In this document: piece after piece, positions 1-7,916 of the stretch
Layout of the letters: every line of letters starts with the position of its first letter
How positions within the stretch are numbered: position 1 is the stretch's first letter
Source of the DNA: Carex sylvatica
Lineage: Eukaryota > Streptophyta > Magnoliopsida > Poales > Cyperaceae
Length of the DNA: 22,351 bases
Assembly (NCBI GenBank): GCA_964058845.1
Contig: CAXKVR010000640.1
Location: 1-22,351, forward strand
Direction of reading: 5' to 3'
Position numbers and translations under genes: made by a program
The notes under the pieces: generated by a model
Database searches by the model: none
What the model saw: only the letters and a program-made list of their open reading frames with translations
What the model was told of the DNA's origin: nothing

Positions 1-83
1 TATGGGGACAGATTAACATAAATACCTCAGAAAAGAAAATTGTATTAACCCTAAAATTTTGCAGCTAACAGAAATGATTGTAC

Positions 84-2427
84 CTTGATCGAAATAACGA
101 AATGACCTCCGTTCTTCAAGAAATAGGATGCATTTAATGCTAAAATTCTTGCCTGAATGATTAAAAACAAGATAAAAACGTCATATCCAAGCAAATTAAA
201 AATACATTAAATCCATGATGTATGAGGTAGCACTATATCCTTTGCCCAGTCAAATACAGCTAACTTTTCTAGACAACAGTTGGCCCAACAAAAACACATT
301 TAGGACACTTTCATTTCAAGTGAATAATTTACCAAAGTGAAGCTGTTTTAAAAAGGAAAATAAAACAAAAGGAATTACTTTAGTACCAAATTGTTACTGT
401 TTCAATAATAGCAATTTAAGCGAAAGGTATTATCAGTGGATGAAAGAAATAAAACTTCAAAGAGACCATTCAAAAAAATTATGTACAAGATTCAAAAAAT
501 AGCCAAAAAGGACAAAAAGATATTCTGATCTATGTACTCTCAACTCAACTCGTCAAAGTAGGAACTGTTTTCCTCGTAACAATTTAAGAACTATCACCAA
601 TGAACATGTACCAATTACATAAGCTATATATGTACATAGGTGCATCACAAGATATGGTAGAAGACCTTGCACTTATAATAGCTAGCAAAGAAAAGGACAA
701 CACTTCTAAACAAACATTATGTTCAATTTTTCAAAAATACCAGGAAAAGCTCATTGACAACAAAATATTTGATAGGAATCAAGGTACAAACAAAATAAAA
801 ATAGTAAACAAAAATAGAACCGTGAATTACATCAGATACTCAATTGTAATCATCCAAAGATGTAGTTAAGGGGAATCCGAGTATATAAATCTCATCATGA
901 GTATAATTGGAAAGAAACAAAGGTCACAAATAATATTAAATTAAAATGTAAACACAAAGTAGAGGGCACTTGAGTTGCATCAGATACTCATTTGTAATCA
1001 TCCAAAGATGTAGTTAAGGGGAATCCGAGTATATAAATCTCATCATTTGCTTGTGCCATCATATTCAAAACTCAAGAAATCATACAAAAAAATATTTTGG
1101 CGACTACAGATTAAAATTATTTTACACTTGTACCAAAGGAAACTCATACCGAGGTGGGAAATGGGCTCTAGAATTTTCTAGAGGAATTAACTAGAGAAAA
1201 GTGTACCTGGTCAGGTTGTGCCACATCAGAGAAAATGACATCAACCATACCAACCAGCATGCGGTACCTGGCTGGATGCCTTGCATCCTCAATAATCGGT
1301 ATCACATTTGTTCTCTTCTTGGCCATGTTAACTAAATCTCGGCCACTTCTATGTGAGAACTCAACCGCATATACAACTCCAGTCTGCCATAAAATAAAAT
1401 GTTTTCAAGTAAAAAATAATGTTCAAGACCCAAGTATTAAGATAAAATATTAACATGGTTTAGAACTTACCGGCCCCACAAGGTCAGACACATGGGAGAC
1501 AGTGGTACCAGAAGCAGCACCAAGATAGAGAACCTTAGTTCCAGGGGCCTGAAATTTTAATTAGTATCAGAAATAATGAACAAATTCAATACGTGTCAAC
1601 ATATATTATGTAAATCGCATTCTTTACAAAACCGACATGTTCAAGAACTATAATAGTCCACCAAGAAAGATACAGATCTAAGAAGTGAATTTCAGAGCTC
1701 CTGGTAACACAACATGTTATACTAACTGGTTCTCTTAAAAACAGGCAGTATTCTAGAACCAGACTACTGAATTAAGCTATACATTAATCTACATGAAAAA
1801 AATGCAGAGTACATCATTACTAGAATCACAGTATAAACAATCTTACATTTAATAACTAATCTTCTGGAAATATCAAAAGATTGAGTAGAAAAAACTTACA
1901 ATCCAAATATTGTCCACACCACCGATTATGGCAGCTGCCAACTTGGATCTAAATGGATTCCAGACCCGATACTCAACCTTGGTTCCATCCTCACCCTATA
2001 AATCGGAAAAAAAAAACTTTATTACACTACGCCATACTTTTTCCCTTATTAATCAGATAGATACAAATAAAGAAATGATACAAAAAACCTGAACAGAGAT
2101 GCGCTTTTCTCCGTAGACAGATTCTCCAGCTGCCATGTTCTTCGTGCAAAGAGCATCCTCCTTCCCCTTCGCCAAAAACACACCGTCGTGCCTATGAGGA
2201 ACAACTGTAACCTTTGCTCCACCCTTCATACCTCCTCCTCTGCCACCTCTGCCGCCTCTCCCTCCTCCTCTCATACCGCCACGACCTCTTCCGCCGCCTC
2301 TGCCGCCGCTGTCACCTCTACCACCAAAACCTCTCCCACCGCCATCCCGGCCGCCTCTTCCTCTTCCTCCGCTGGCACTGCCTCCCCTAAAAGGAGAGCC
2401 GCCACGCCCTCTGATTGGCGCCCTCAT
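84..2427 (-). CDS. FIB: Fibrillarin, nucleolar rRNA 2'-O-methyltransferase (3' end outside window)
   Basis: Fibrillarin is the SAM-dependent methyltransferase of box C/D snoRNPs and acts in the nucleolus. Five coding exons are visible, in gene order 2427-2089, 1995-1900, 1548-1471, 1383-1207 and 152-84. Every junction is GT-AG and falls between codons. They give 113+32+26+59+23 = 253 residues; plant fibrillarins are about 310-320, so roughly 60-65 C-terminal residues lie beyond position 1. Residues 1-70 form the Gly/Arg-rich GAR domain. The methyltransferase fold follows, with conserved [12 protein letters not shown], the SAM-binding [48 protein letters not shown] and GGHFVISIK. From the family, the catalytic K-D-K residues should lie in the FRSK, FSDV and SIK stretches; the catalytic His would be in the missing part. 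The start is the only ATG preceding the GAR domain. Intron 4 (153-1206) hosts two snoRNA candidates. The gene appears intact. Confidence 0.97.
153..823 (-). other. Fibrillarin intron 4, portion downstream of the snoRNA pair
   Basis: This AT-rich intron sequence lies between the snoRNA candidates and the acceptor before exon 5 (AG at 154-153). I saw no further box C/D pair, no conserved exon and no repeat in it. The open frame of about 90 codons at 600-869 runs against the gene and into the antisense of a snoRNA, and is not credible as coding. Confidence 0.6.
828..904 (-). ncRNA. Box C/D snoRNA candidate, downstream copy, in fibrillarin intron 4
   Basis: On the minus strand an exact box C (ATGATGA, 898-892) is followed by a box D (CTGA, 835-832). 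A five-base AATTA/TAATT terminal stem (904-908 with 825-829) can close it, so the stem slightly exceeds the listed ends. A C'-like ATGATTA lies between the boxes. The internal element at 880-868 (TCGGATTCCCCTT) is complementary to AAGGGGAATCCGA, a stretch I recall in plant 25S rRNA. This copy and the other match at 72 of 75 positions from just before box D to the last base of box C, then diverge sharply, as expected when only the snoRNA is under selection. It lies on the sense strand of the host intron, so it could be processed from fibrillarin pre-mRNA. D' is degenerate, so the methylated base is not assigned. Confidence 0.72.
976..1050 (-). ncRNA. Box C/D snoRNA candidate, upstream copy, in fibrillarin intron 4
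   Basis: This is the second copy, exactly 148 bp from the first and in the same orientation. Box C (ATGATGA) is at 1046-1040 and box D (CTGA) at 983-980. A three-base GCA/TGC stem (1048-1050 with 977-979) closes it, shorter than in the other copy. The antisense element at 1028-1016 is identical to that of the other copy, so both should guide the same rRNA site. Arabidopsis fibrillarin genes are known to host an intronic box C/D snoRNA (U60f), so the arrangement has precedent, but I could not show that this RNA is U60. Confidence 0.72.
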
Positions 2428-2640
2428 ATCTTTGAATTGAATAAAAACTGAGAGGAGGCGGACTGCGCTAGGGTTTTAGTAAACAGGGTTTTAAGAGTGA
2501 AGGAGAGGAGGCTGAGAGTGAAAGCTTGTTTTTATAGATCAGGATTAGGGTTTATGCTTTTTCCGTGTACAGCAGCACTTTAGGACTAGGATCGCTATAT
2601 GGGCTTTTTTGGGCTGCGCTTAATGCCCATTTATTAAGGC
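2428..2640 (-). promoter_or_regulatory. Fibrillarin promoter: telo-boxes, site II elements and TATA box
   Basis: Upstream of the fibrillarin ATG the minus strand carries AAACCCTA telo-boxes at 2545-2553 and 2469-2476, with a partial one at 2485-2492. Site II-type TGGGCT/AGCCCA motifs are at 2600-2605 and 2610-2615, with an opposite TGGGCA at 2624-2629. A TATA box (TATAAAAA) lies at 2529-2536, which puts transcription start near 2500 and gives a leader of about 70 nt. Telo-box plus site II, bound by TCP-type factors, is the known signature of plant genes for ribosomal proteins and nucleolar factors expressed in dividing cells. The second telo-box lies within the predicted leader, also common in this class. 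Confidence 0.75.
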
Positions 2641-3233
2641 TCTGATCGGAATATGAACTAAGAAGAATAGAGTCCAATTTAATAGAAAAGAAAAGAAAGA
2701 ATAGATTGTGAATTGAATTTTGTTGATCAAAACTGTAAATAGAATAAAAAAGTTCAATATACATCTATTTTAAACCACTGGTATTACTTAAAATTACTCT
2801 AGTTCTATGAAAATAAGTAAAATGAAAACCTGAAGGGAAAGAATAAGAAGAAAATTAGCTTGTCGGAGCATCGATAGCATTTGAACAGTTCAATCATCAC
2901 TCTTCTCTCTCTGCATTGAAACGGAGAAGAACTAATAAAATCGGCACTTCACTTCAGCAAAAACAATTGAAACGGAGAAGAACTAATAAAATCGACTCTT
3001 CACTTCAGCAAAAACAATTCTCGCTAAACCTCTAGCTATTTCGCTGGATTTCCTTTCGCAATTTCGACGCTTTCAAACCGCGCCAAGTCTTTTCTTTTCC
3101 AATTGGTCGTTCTTTTCCGATCAAGGGAGAAGCGTCAATTCTATTTCATATTCTCGTTTTCGCGAGAATTGCTCCCTTTCAATCAGAGTGTAAGAGTCTA
3201 CTCCGAAGTTCAATTACTAGGGCAAATGAACAA
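2641..3233. other. Intergenic spacer, possible leader or exon of a disrupted gene
   Basis: There is no recognisable complete gene here. From about 2850 the DNA becomes richer in G+C and CT-rich on the plus strand, as in a 5' leader or exon. A plus-strand frame opens after the stop at 3033-3035 and continues to the transposon insertion site at 3241. If the inserted elements and one target copy are removed, it stays open to a stop at 6201. It contains no ATG and I do not recognise its product. Confidence 0.35.
2915..3019. repeat. Two-copy tandem repeat, 51-bp unit
   Basis: The unit beginning ATTGAAACGGAGAAGAACTA at 2915 recurs at 2966. Both copies end in CTTCACTTCAGCAAAAACAA. They differ at a few positions (TCGGCACTT against TCGACTCTT), so the duplication is fairly recent. 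Confidence 0.85.
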
Positions 3234-3349
3234 GAGAAATACTGAACTTTTTATTAAGAAAAAATTGGTTGTTTGTCAATTCAAAATCTTAAAATTTGAA
3301 AAATATCACTCCGAAATTAAAAATCATCATAGTGTCACTCTAAACTTAA

Positions 3350-4319
3350 TTAATTTTTAATTTTGCCACAAATATAATTAATTACTAAAATATCCTCCCA
3401 ATTTTTCAAACCTCCAGTTCTCACTATTTCCATGGCCAACAAAGCATCATCTACGTACCCTTTCTTACAAAACTCATTGATAAAAGTTGCAAATGTAATC
3501 TCATTGAGCCAGAGACCTCTTTTTTGCATCTGTGATACGAGCTCCATTGATCTCGCCAAGTTACTAGCTTTACACATGGCATTAGTCTCATTGAACCAGA
3601 GACATCTTTTTTGCATCTGTGATACAAGCTCCATTGATCTCGCCAAGTTACCAGCTTTACACATGGAATTTATGAGAGAGGTGTATGATACAACATTAGG
3701 GGAAATGCCATGCGAAGCCATCTCTCCGTGCAACATCTGAGCTTGATACGCATCCCCTGTTTTGCAATAGCCATCAATGAGAGTATTATAAGAGACCTCG
3801 TCATGAGACAAACCTTGTTCCCGCATTTCATCAAGCATCTTGCGTGCATCTTTAGTCTTCCCTTGCTTGCATATTCCATTGATCATTGAATTATAAGTAA
3901 CCAAATTAGGCTTTATGTTCTTCTCTTTTAGGCTGCTAAACAGCTCAAAAGCTTTACTAATCTTGCCAGATTGGCAACATCCATGAATTAGCGTGTTAAA
4001 TGTAACAAAATTTGGTGAACACTCTGCAAGCTCCATTTCATCCAGAAATTTTAGAGCACGATCTAGTTTACCATGTGCGCAACATCCACGAATCAAAATG
4101 TTATAAGAGTACACATTTAGAGACAAACCTGATTGTTTCATTTCAGCAAGAAATGAATCAACTTCGTCATTGGGCAACTTAGATCGAAACATGGAATCGA
4201 GAATTGAATTGTAAGCAAGAAGAGAAGGCGCAAAATCGGCAACTTTGACGAGCGAGAGCGTGTAAAGTGCATCAGAGATGTTACCTAGAGACGAATACGA
4301 TTTTATTAATAGTTCAAAA
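3350..4319 (-). pseudogene. Captured fragment of a P-class PPR gene (EMB2745/At5g39710-like)
   Basis: P-class pentatricopeptide repeat proteins bind organellar RNA through 35-residue repeats. An ATG-initiated frame of 280 residues runs 4192-3350. The same frame is open further upstream and stays PPR-like to about 4319 (FELLIKSYSSLGNISDALY). Motif starts VYSYNILIRG, FVTFNTLIHG, LVTYNSMING, EVSYNTLIDG and VVSYTSLINSMCKAGN are regularly spaced. From memory the order and sequence best match Arabidopsis EMB2745, a protein of roughly 750 residues, of which only the first third of the repeats is present. There is no organellar transit peptide with its own ATG, no C-terminal repeats, and the last 25 or so residues come from the transposon's TIR. 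The penultimate motif is partly duplicated. It might be transcribed but is unlikely to be a complete PPR protein. Confidence 0.85.
3500..3673 (-). repeat. In-frame 87-bp tandem duplication inside the PPR fragment
   Basis: Copies at 3500-3586 and 3587-3673 are nearly identical. The 29-codon period keeps the frame and repeats the MCKA(G/S)NLARSMELVSQMQKR part of one PPR motif. The product is a shortened 29-residue motif between two normal ones. Confidence 0.9.
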
Positions 4320-4934
4320 GGGCAAGAAGGGAAAGGCAGAGGAGGGTTGAGAAGGGATAAAGAAGAAGAGAGGCAATTGAATATAGAGAGAGGAGAGAAA
4401 GAGGATGCTAGATGGCGAGAAAGAGAGAGATGAGAGGGGAGAAGACGATAGCAGCAATGAATCAGAGGAGGTGGTTGGGTTGGGGAAGAGGAGGATGAGC
4501 GAGAAGAGGAGTAGAGACGCCTTGAAAATGATGAGAACCGGACGTTTGAAAAATAGAGAATGTATTTTAATTATTAATTATTATTTGCGGTAAAATTAAA
4601 AATTAATTAAGTTTAGAGTGATATTAGAATAATTTTTAATTTTGGAGTGACATTTTTCAAATTTTAAGATTTTGAAGTGACAAATAATTAATTTTTTCTT
4701 TCATTAATATAAAAAAAAAAATTGAATTCTATGTCTTTTTGACAAGATTTCTAAAAATGCTCAAACTGCAATTTTATTTCACTGTTTTAAGCTCCAAAAA
4801 TATAAATTTAATTTACGATTTTAGCCCTTTCAAAACCACAGATTCATAAAACCAAAAATTAAAATTGCAGTTCAAGGTTGAAACCGTGAATTAAATTCAC
4901 AGTTTTAGGTAGTTTTAGGTTTTACTATGTCACC

Positions 4935-5480
4935 CCGATACTTCAATATAGGTTTTACTATGTATTCGTATCGGATACTGACACGTGCTCGATACGTATC
5001 AGATACGCCAACTTGACGTATCGACTGACGTGACGTATTCTTAACGCACCGATACGTATTGAAATGGGGTCTGTCTAAACAAGCATCCGATATACGCAAC
5101 ACACATTTAATACACACTTGTGCACCGCAGTAAAGTTGTGCACCAGCGAACTTCTCCATACACCGCGCGTGAACGGAAATTTAAAAAAAAAATTGGGCAA
5201 TGCAGAATTCGAACCCATGCTAAGAAGTTCAGCGCCAACGAACTTTTCCACTACTCCACCTCATTGTTTTTATTAAAATTGAGTATCTTTTAATATATAA
5301 TAAATACTTCCTCTATTGTACCCAGTATTTTTTATATTTATATAATTGAATTAATATTAATTAAATTAATAAAACATATATAATAGACGTATCGTATCCT
5401 GATATTTTAAAAATTATCGTATCGCCGTATCCATATCGTATTCGATATGATATCCATATCCGTATCCATGCAACATAGGG
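4935..5480. repeat. GATACG/GTATCC-rich repetitive DNA in the core of the outer element
   Basis: Clusters of GATACG, CGTATC, GTATCC and TATCCATATC occur at 4965-5065 and again at 5385-5470, with the tRNA-like segment between them. TAGGTTTTACTATGT is also repeated at about 4916 and 4951. Such GATACG clusters occur in plant repeats, but I cannot assign a family. The 84-codon minus-strand frame at 4905-5159 lies wholly within this repeat and is not considered a gene. Confidence 0.5.
5175..5275 (-). mobile_element. tRNA-derived SINE-like segment
   Basis: On the minus strand an A-box-like TGGAGTAGTGG (about 5265-5255) is followed about 30 nt later by a B-box-like GGGTTCGAATTC (about 5217-5206). 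These are the two internal RNA polymerase III promoter boxes of tRNA genes. The cloverleaf cannot be completed, so it is not a tRNA gene. A tRNA-derived SINE head is the best reading. The 3' end and target duplication are not resolved; GATACG-rich DNA downstream on this strand may be its body. Confidence 0.4.
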
Positions 5481-5637
5481 TTTTAAAAACCCCAATTTCA
5501 ATATGTTATAATTTATTTATTTTTTATTTTTTATTGAAATATTATAAATATTTTATATATTTCTTTAAAAATAAATAAAATACTATATAATTTGATTTAT
5601 TAGAAATATTGCGACAAATAATTCGGATCAATATTTT

Positions 5638-5725
5638 TCATGCTGGATTTTTGGCAGCTATAAGAAAATTTATAATTTTTTTCATGCTGGATTTTTTTGC
5701 GGCTATAAGAAAATTTATAATATTT
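5638..5725. repeat. Two-copy direct repeat, about 43-bp unit
   Basis: TCATGCTGGATTTTT followed by GCTATAAGAAAATTTATAAT occurs twice in succession (from about 5638 and 5681). It lies in the AT-rich core of the outer Mutator-like element and no function is apparent. Confidence 0.8.
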
Positions 5726-6224
5726 TTTGTGTGTTATTGAAAAAAATAAAAATATTTTGAATCTGGGTTATTGATCCCGGTTCAAAAGTCACTTCTAGAT
5801 AAATACAAAAAATATTGTGGTCCTTCTATTTTTGAAAAAAATAATAATTTCATCAAATGAATTGAAATTGGCGTTTGTAAAATAGTGAATTTAATTCACG
5901 ATTTTTGCCAAAAACCTAAAACTGTTATTTTTTTTTCTGATTTTCCGATACCGTGGATTTGTTCTGCGATTTTGGAGAGGCTAAAGCCTTAGATTTAATT
6001 TGTGAAAAATTGGCTCAAAACCGTGAAATAAAATTGTGGTTTGAATATTTTTCAAAATCTTGTCCTATACAGTATAGAATTCAAAATTTATTATATTTTT
6101 TAGATATTAATAAAAATTTCGGGAGAAATATAAAGCAGCAGTCACTTTATTACTGTCGAATTTATCTCAAAAGTTGAAGAGGGGTGAACCGAGAATATCC
6201 TAGTTATTTCTTTATGATTTGTTT

Positions 6225-6615
6225 GAGGAGAGATCAAGTTACAACATTTTTTGAGTTACAACAAGTTACAACAAGTATTTTCTACATTTTTAAAGTCCAA
6301 ATCGTCGATCCAAACCGTTAGATGTGATCTCTACAATAAAATGTGCTTGGAGATCAAATTTTATATTTTTTGGAATTTTTTTACTATTTATTAAGATGGG
6401 TACAAAAACTAGTCAAATTCAGACCATTGAATTTTATACCCATCTTAATAAATAGTAAAAGAATTCCAAAAAAATATAAAATTTGGCCTCCAATCAAATT
6501 TTATTGTGGAGATCACATCTAACGGTTTGGATCGACGATTTGGACTTTGACAATGTAGAAAATGCTTGTTGTAACTTGTTGTAACTCAAAAAATGTTGTA
6601 ACTTGATCCCTCCTC
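6225..6615. mobile_element. Foldback (MITE-like) element with 18-bp flanking duplication
   Basis: The element is almost entirely one inverted repeat. The left arm starts GAGGAGAGATCAAGTTACAA and the reverse complement of the right end starts GAGGAGGGATCAAGTTACAA. The arms stay alignable for about 175 bp through TCCAAATCGTCGATCCAAAC and TTACTATTTATTAAGATGGG, leaving a short central loop. Identical 18-bp sequences TTTCTTTATGATTTGTTT directly abut both ends (6207-6224 and 6616-6633). A transcript would form a long hairpin able to yield small RNAs. An 18-bp duplication is too long for known TIR transposon families (2-11 bp), so the class is left open. Confidence 0.85.
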
Positions 6616-6633
6616 TTTCTTTATGATTTGTTT

Positions 6634-7332
6634 AATCTCAATTTTGATGAAAAGGAAATCTTTCTAATCTTTTTTTTTCTCTTTTTTTTTGTTCATTCCA
6701 ATTCAAAAGCATACTCTGAGGATGTGATTTATAAAAATAAAAAAGCTGGTAATTTTTTGTATAACTCTCAGAAATCTTAAAATTTTATTGCTTCCTTCTA
6801 AAATTTAAAATATCATATTTGTCCTTTTAAATTTCAAAACTCACAAATTTACTCAATTTACTGTATTTGTAATAAAAACTTACTTTAAATTTATAAGTAC
6901 TATTTTGATCCTTGATTAAAAGAATAAAAAAATTGTAGCATGTGTAAAATACACAAATGATCAGTTTAAGAGGACAAATTGTTCACTTTTGATGCATATA
7001 CGTTGACATTTAGATATATATTTGTGTCGATACTTGAGAAATGAATTATTATCCTCACAAACAAGCTCTGTAATAAAATGAATATTTTATAGATTACATT
7101 TTCTTTTTCTTTTTAATAAAGAGTAAATTGAAAATTTTATAAATATGAAATGAGTTTTAATAGAAAAGACAATGAATTAGATAAATTCATAAGTTTTTGA
7201 AATTTAAACGAGTAAATATTATATTATAAATTTTATAAGGAGAGGTATGCAATTTTAATAGTTTCGATAGATATATGTAGAATTTCTCAAACAAAAAAAA
7301 AGAAAAGAAAGAAAGAAGAGAGAGAATAGTTC
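6634..7332. other. AT-rich spacer without recognisable gene
   Basis: It is low-complexity AT-rich DNA with poly-T runs near 6670-6690 and a GA-rich run near 7295-7325. No coding similarity, RNA gene or paired repeat was seen on either strand. Confidence 0.6.
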
Positions 7333-7340
7333 ATTGAGAG

Positions 7341-7832
7341 TAGGGTTGTAAATGAGTTGATTTTGAGCGAGTTACTTCTAACTCATGCTCAGCTTATTTA
7401 GTTAATGAGTGAGTCAATTCTAGTTGGAATGAAAATAACGAGCTGTAAAGTCAACTCAAGTTCAGGTCGTTACAAACTCGAGTTGGCTCACAACTCGTTT
7501 ATAACTTGTTTGACCAGTCAATTTCATTACTTATAGTTATATACTAGTAAGAGTTTATCTAAACACAACAATTCAAATATAATTAACAAGACGACTAACA
7601 AAATAAAAAATCCAAATTGCAACTTAAGAGTCATTTAGAAGAGCATGGGATTTATTGTGATAGATTTTGTGTAACTCGAGTTATTAATGAGCAAGTTGGA
7701 GTATGCTCAAACTCAGCTTATTTATTAAACAACGAATCAGTTAACTCGAGTTGTAAATGGGCGAATTAAAGTGAGCAGTTAACGAGCAAGTTATGAACAA
7801 GTTACGAATTGAAGCTATTTTGTACATCCCTA
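7341..7832. mobile_element. Non-autonomous hAT-superfamily element with 8-bp target duplication
   Basis: The ends are TAGGGTTGTAAATGAG and, inverted, TAGGGATGTACAAAAT, typical of plant hAT termini. Perfect 8-bp duplications ATTGAGAG flank the element at 7333-7340 and 7833-7840, the length diagnostic of hAT. Subterminal regions contain repeated AACTCGAGTT/ACTCGAG motifs, as often seen in hAT elements where transposase binds. At 492 bp with no open frame it depends on a transposase elsewhere. Confidence 0.88.
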
Positions 7833-7916
7833 ATTGAGAGGTAGAAGATTGAGAGGTAGAGATGAAACATGCCCTTTCCCTCCTCTTTATTAAACCGTGG
7901 AGCAAACAACTTCTTA

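Larger units (their letters stand above)
3258..4698. mobile_element. Pack-MULE-like element carrying a PPR gene fragment
   Basis: About 180-bp terminal inverted repeats start GAAAAAATTGGTTGTTTGTCA on the left (3258) and GAAAAAATTAATTATTTGTCA on the right (reverse complement from 4698). They stay alignable inward to about 3435 and 4520, including AAAATCTTAAAATTTGAAAAAT and CACTCTAAACTTAATTAATT. Flanking 9-mers TTTTATTAA (3249-3257) and TTTCATTAA (4699-4707) differ at one base, as expected of an ageing 9-bp target duplication. Between the TIRs is about 1.1 kb of PPR gene sequence and no transposase. This is the definition of a Pack-MULE: a non-autonomous Mutator-like element with captured gene DNA. 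It landed in the left TIR of the outer element and is therefore the younger insertion. Confidence 0.82.
3242..6122. mobile_element. Outer Mutator-like long-TIR element (interrupted by a nested element)
   Basis: The ends are CTGAACTTTTTATTAATAT (left, read across the nested insertion) and CCGAAATTTTTATTAATAT (right, reverse complement). They are flanked by perfect 8-bp direct repeats GAGAAATA at 3234-3241 and 6123-6130. The inverted repeats continue inward for about 170 bp: GAATTCTAT, GACAAGATTT and CAATTTTATTTCAC occur in order on the left (about 4725-4790) and, inverted, on the right (6086-6005). Long TIRs with 8-9 bp duplications are typical of plant Mutator-like elements. Without the nested insertion it is about 1.43 kb. 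No transposase is visible, so it is non-autonomous. The core contains a tRNA-like segment and GATACG-rich DNA. Confidence 0.75.

Noticed and set aside
600..869. 89-codon plus-strand frame
   Set aside because: It is inside a fibrillarin intron, antisense to it, and ends in a snoRNA copy.
824..1046. CRISPR-like or simple tandem repeat reading of the 75-bp duplicates
   Set aside because: Only two copies, in a plant intron, bounded by box C and box D; the snoRNA explanation fits better.
980..1050. 18S rRNA target for the snoRNA element next to box D (AATGAGTA)
   Set aside because: That string is sense-identical, not complementary, to the 18S segment GGAATGAGTAC, so it cannot guide there.
2188..2451. 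87-codon Ser/Ala/Thr-rich plus-strand frame
   Set aside because: It is the antisense of the Gly/Arg-rich first exon of fibrillarin; the composition explains the open frame.
5200..5275. Complete tRNA gene on the minus strand
   Set aside because: A and B boxes are present but acceptor and anticodon stems do not pair.
5953..6177. 74-codon plus-strand frame
   Set aside because: It lies almost wholly in the right TIR of the outer Mutator-like element.
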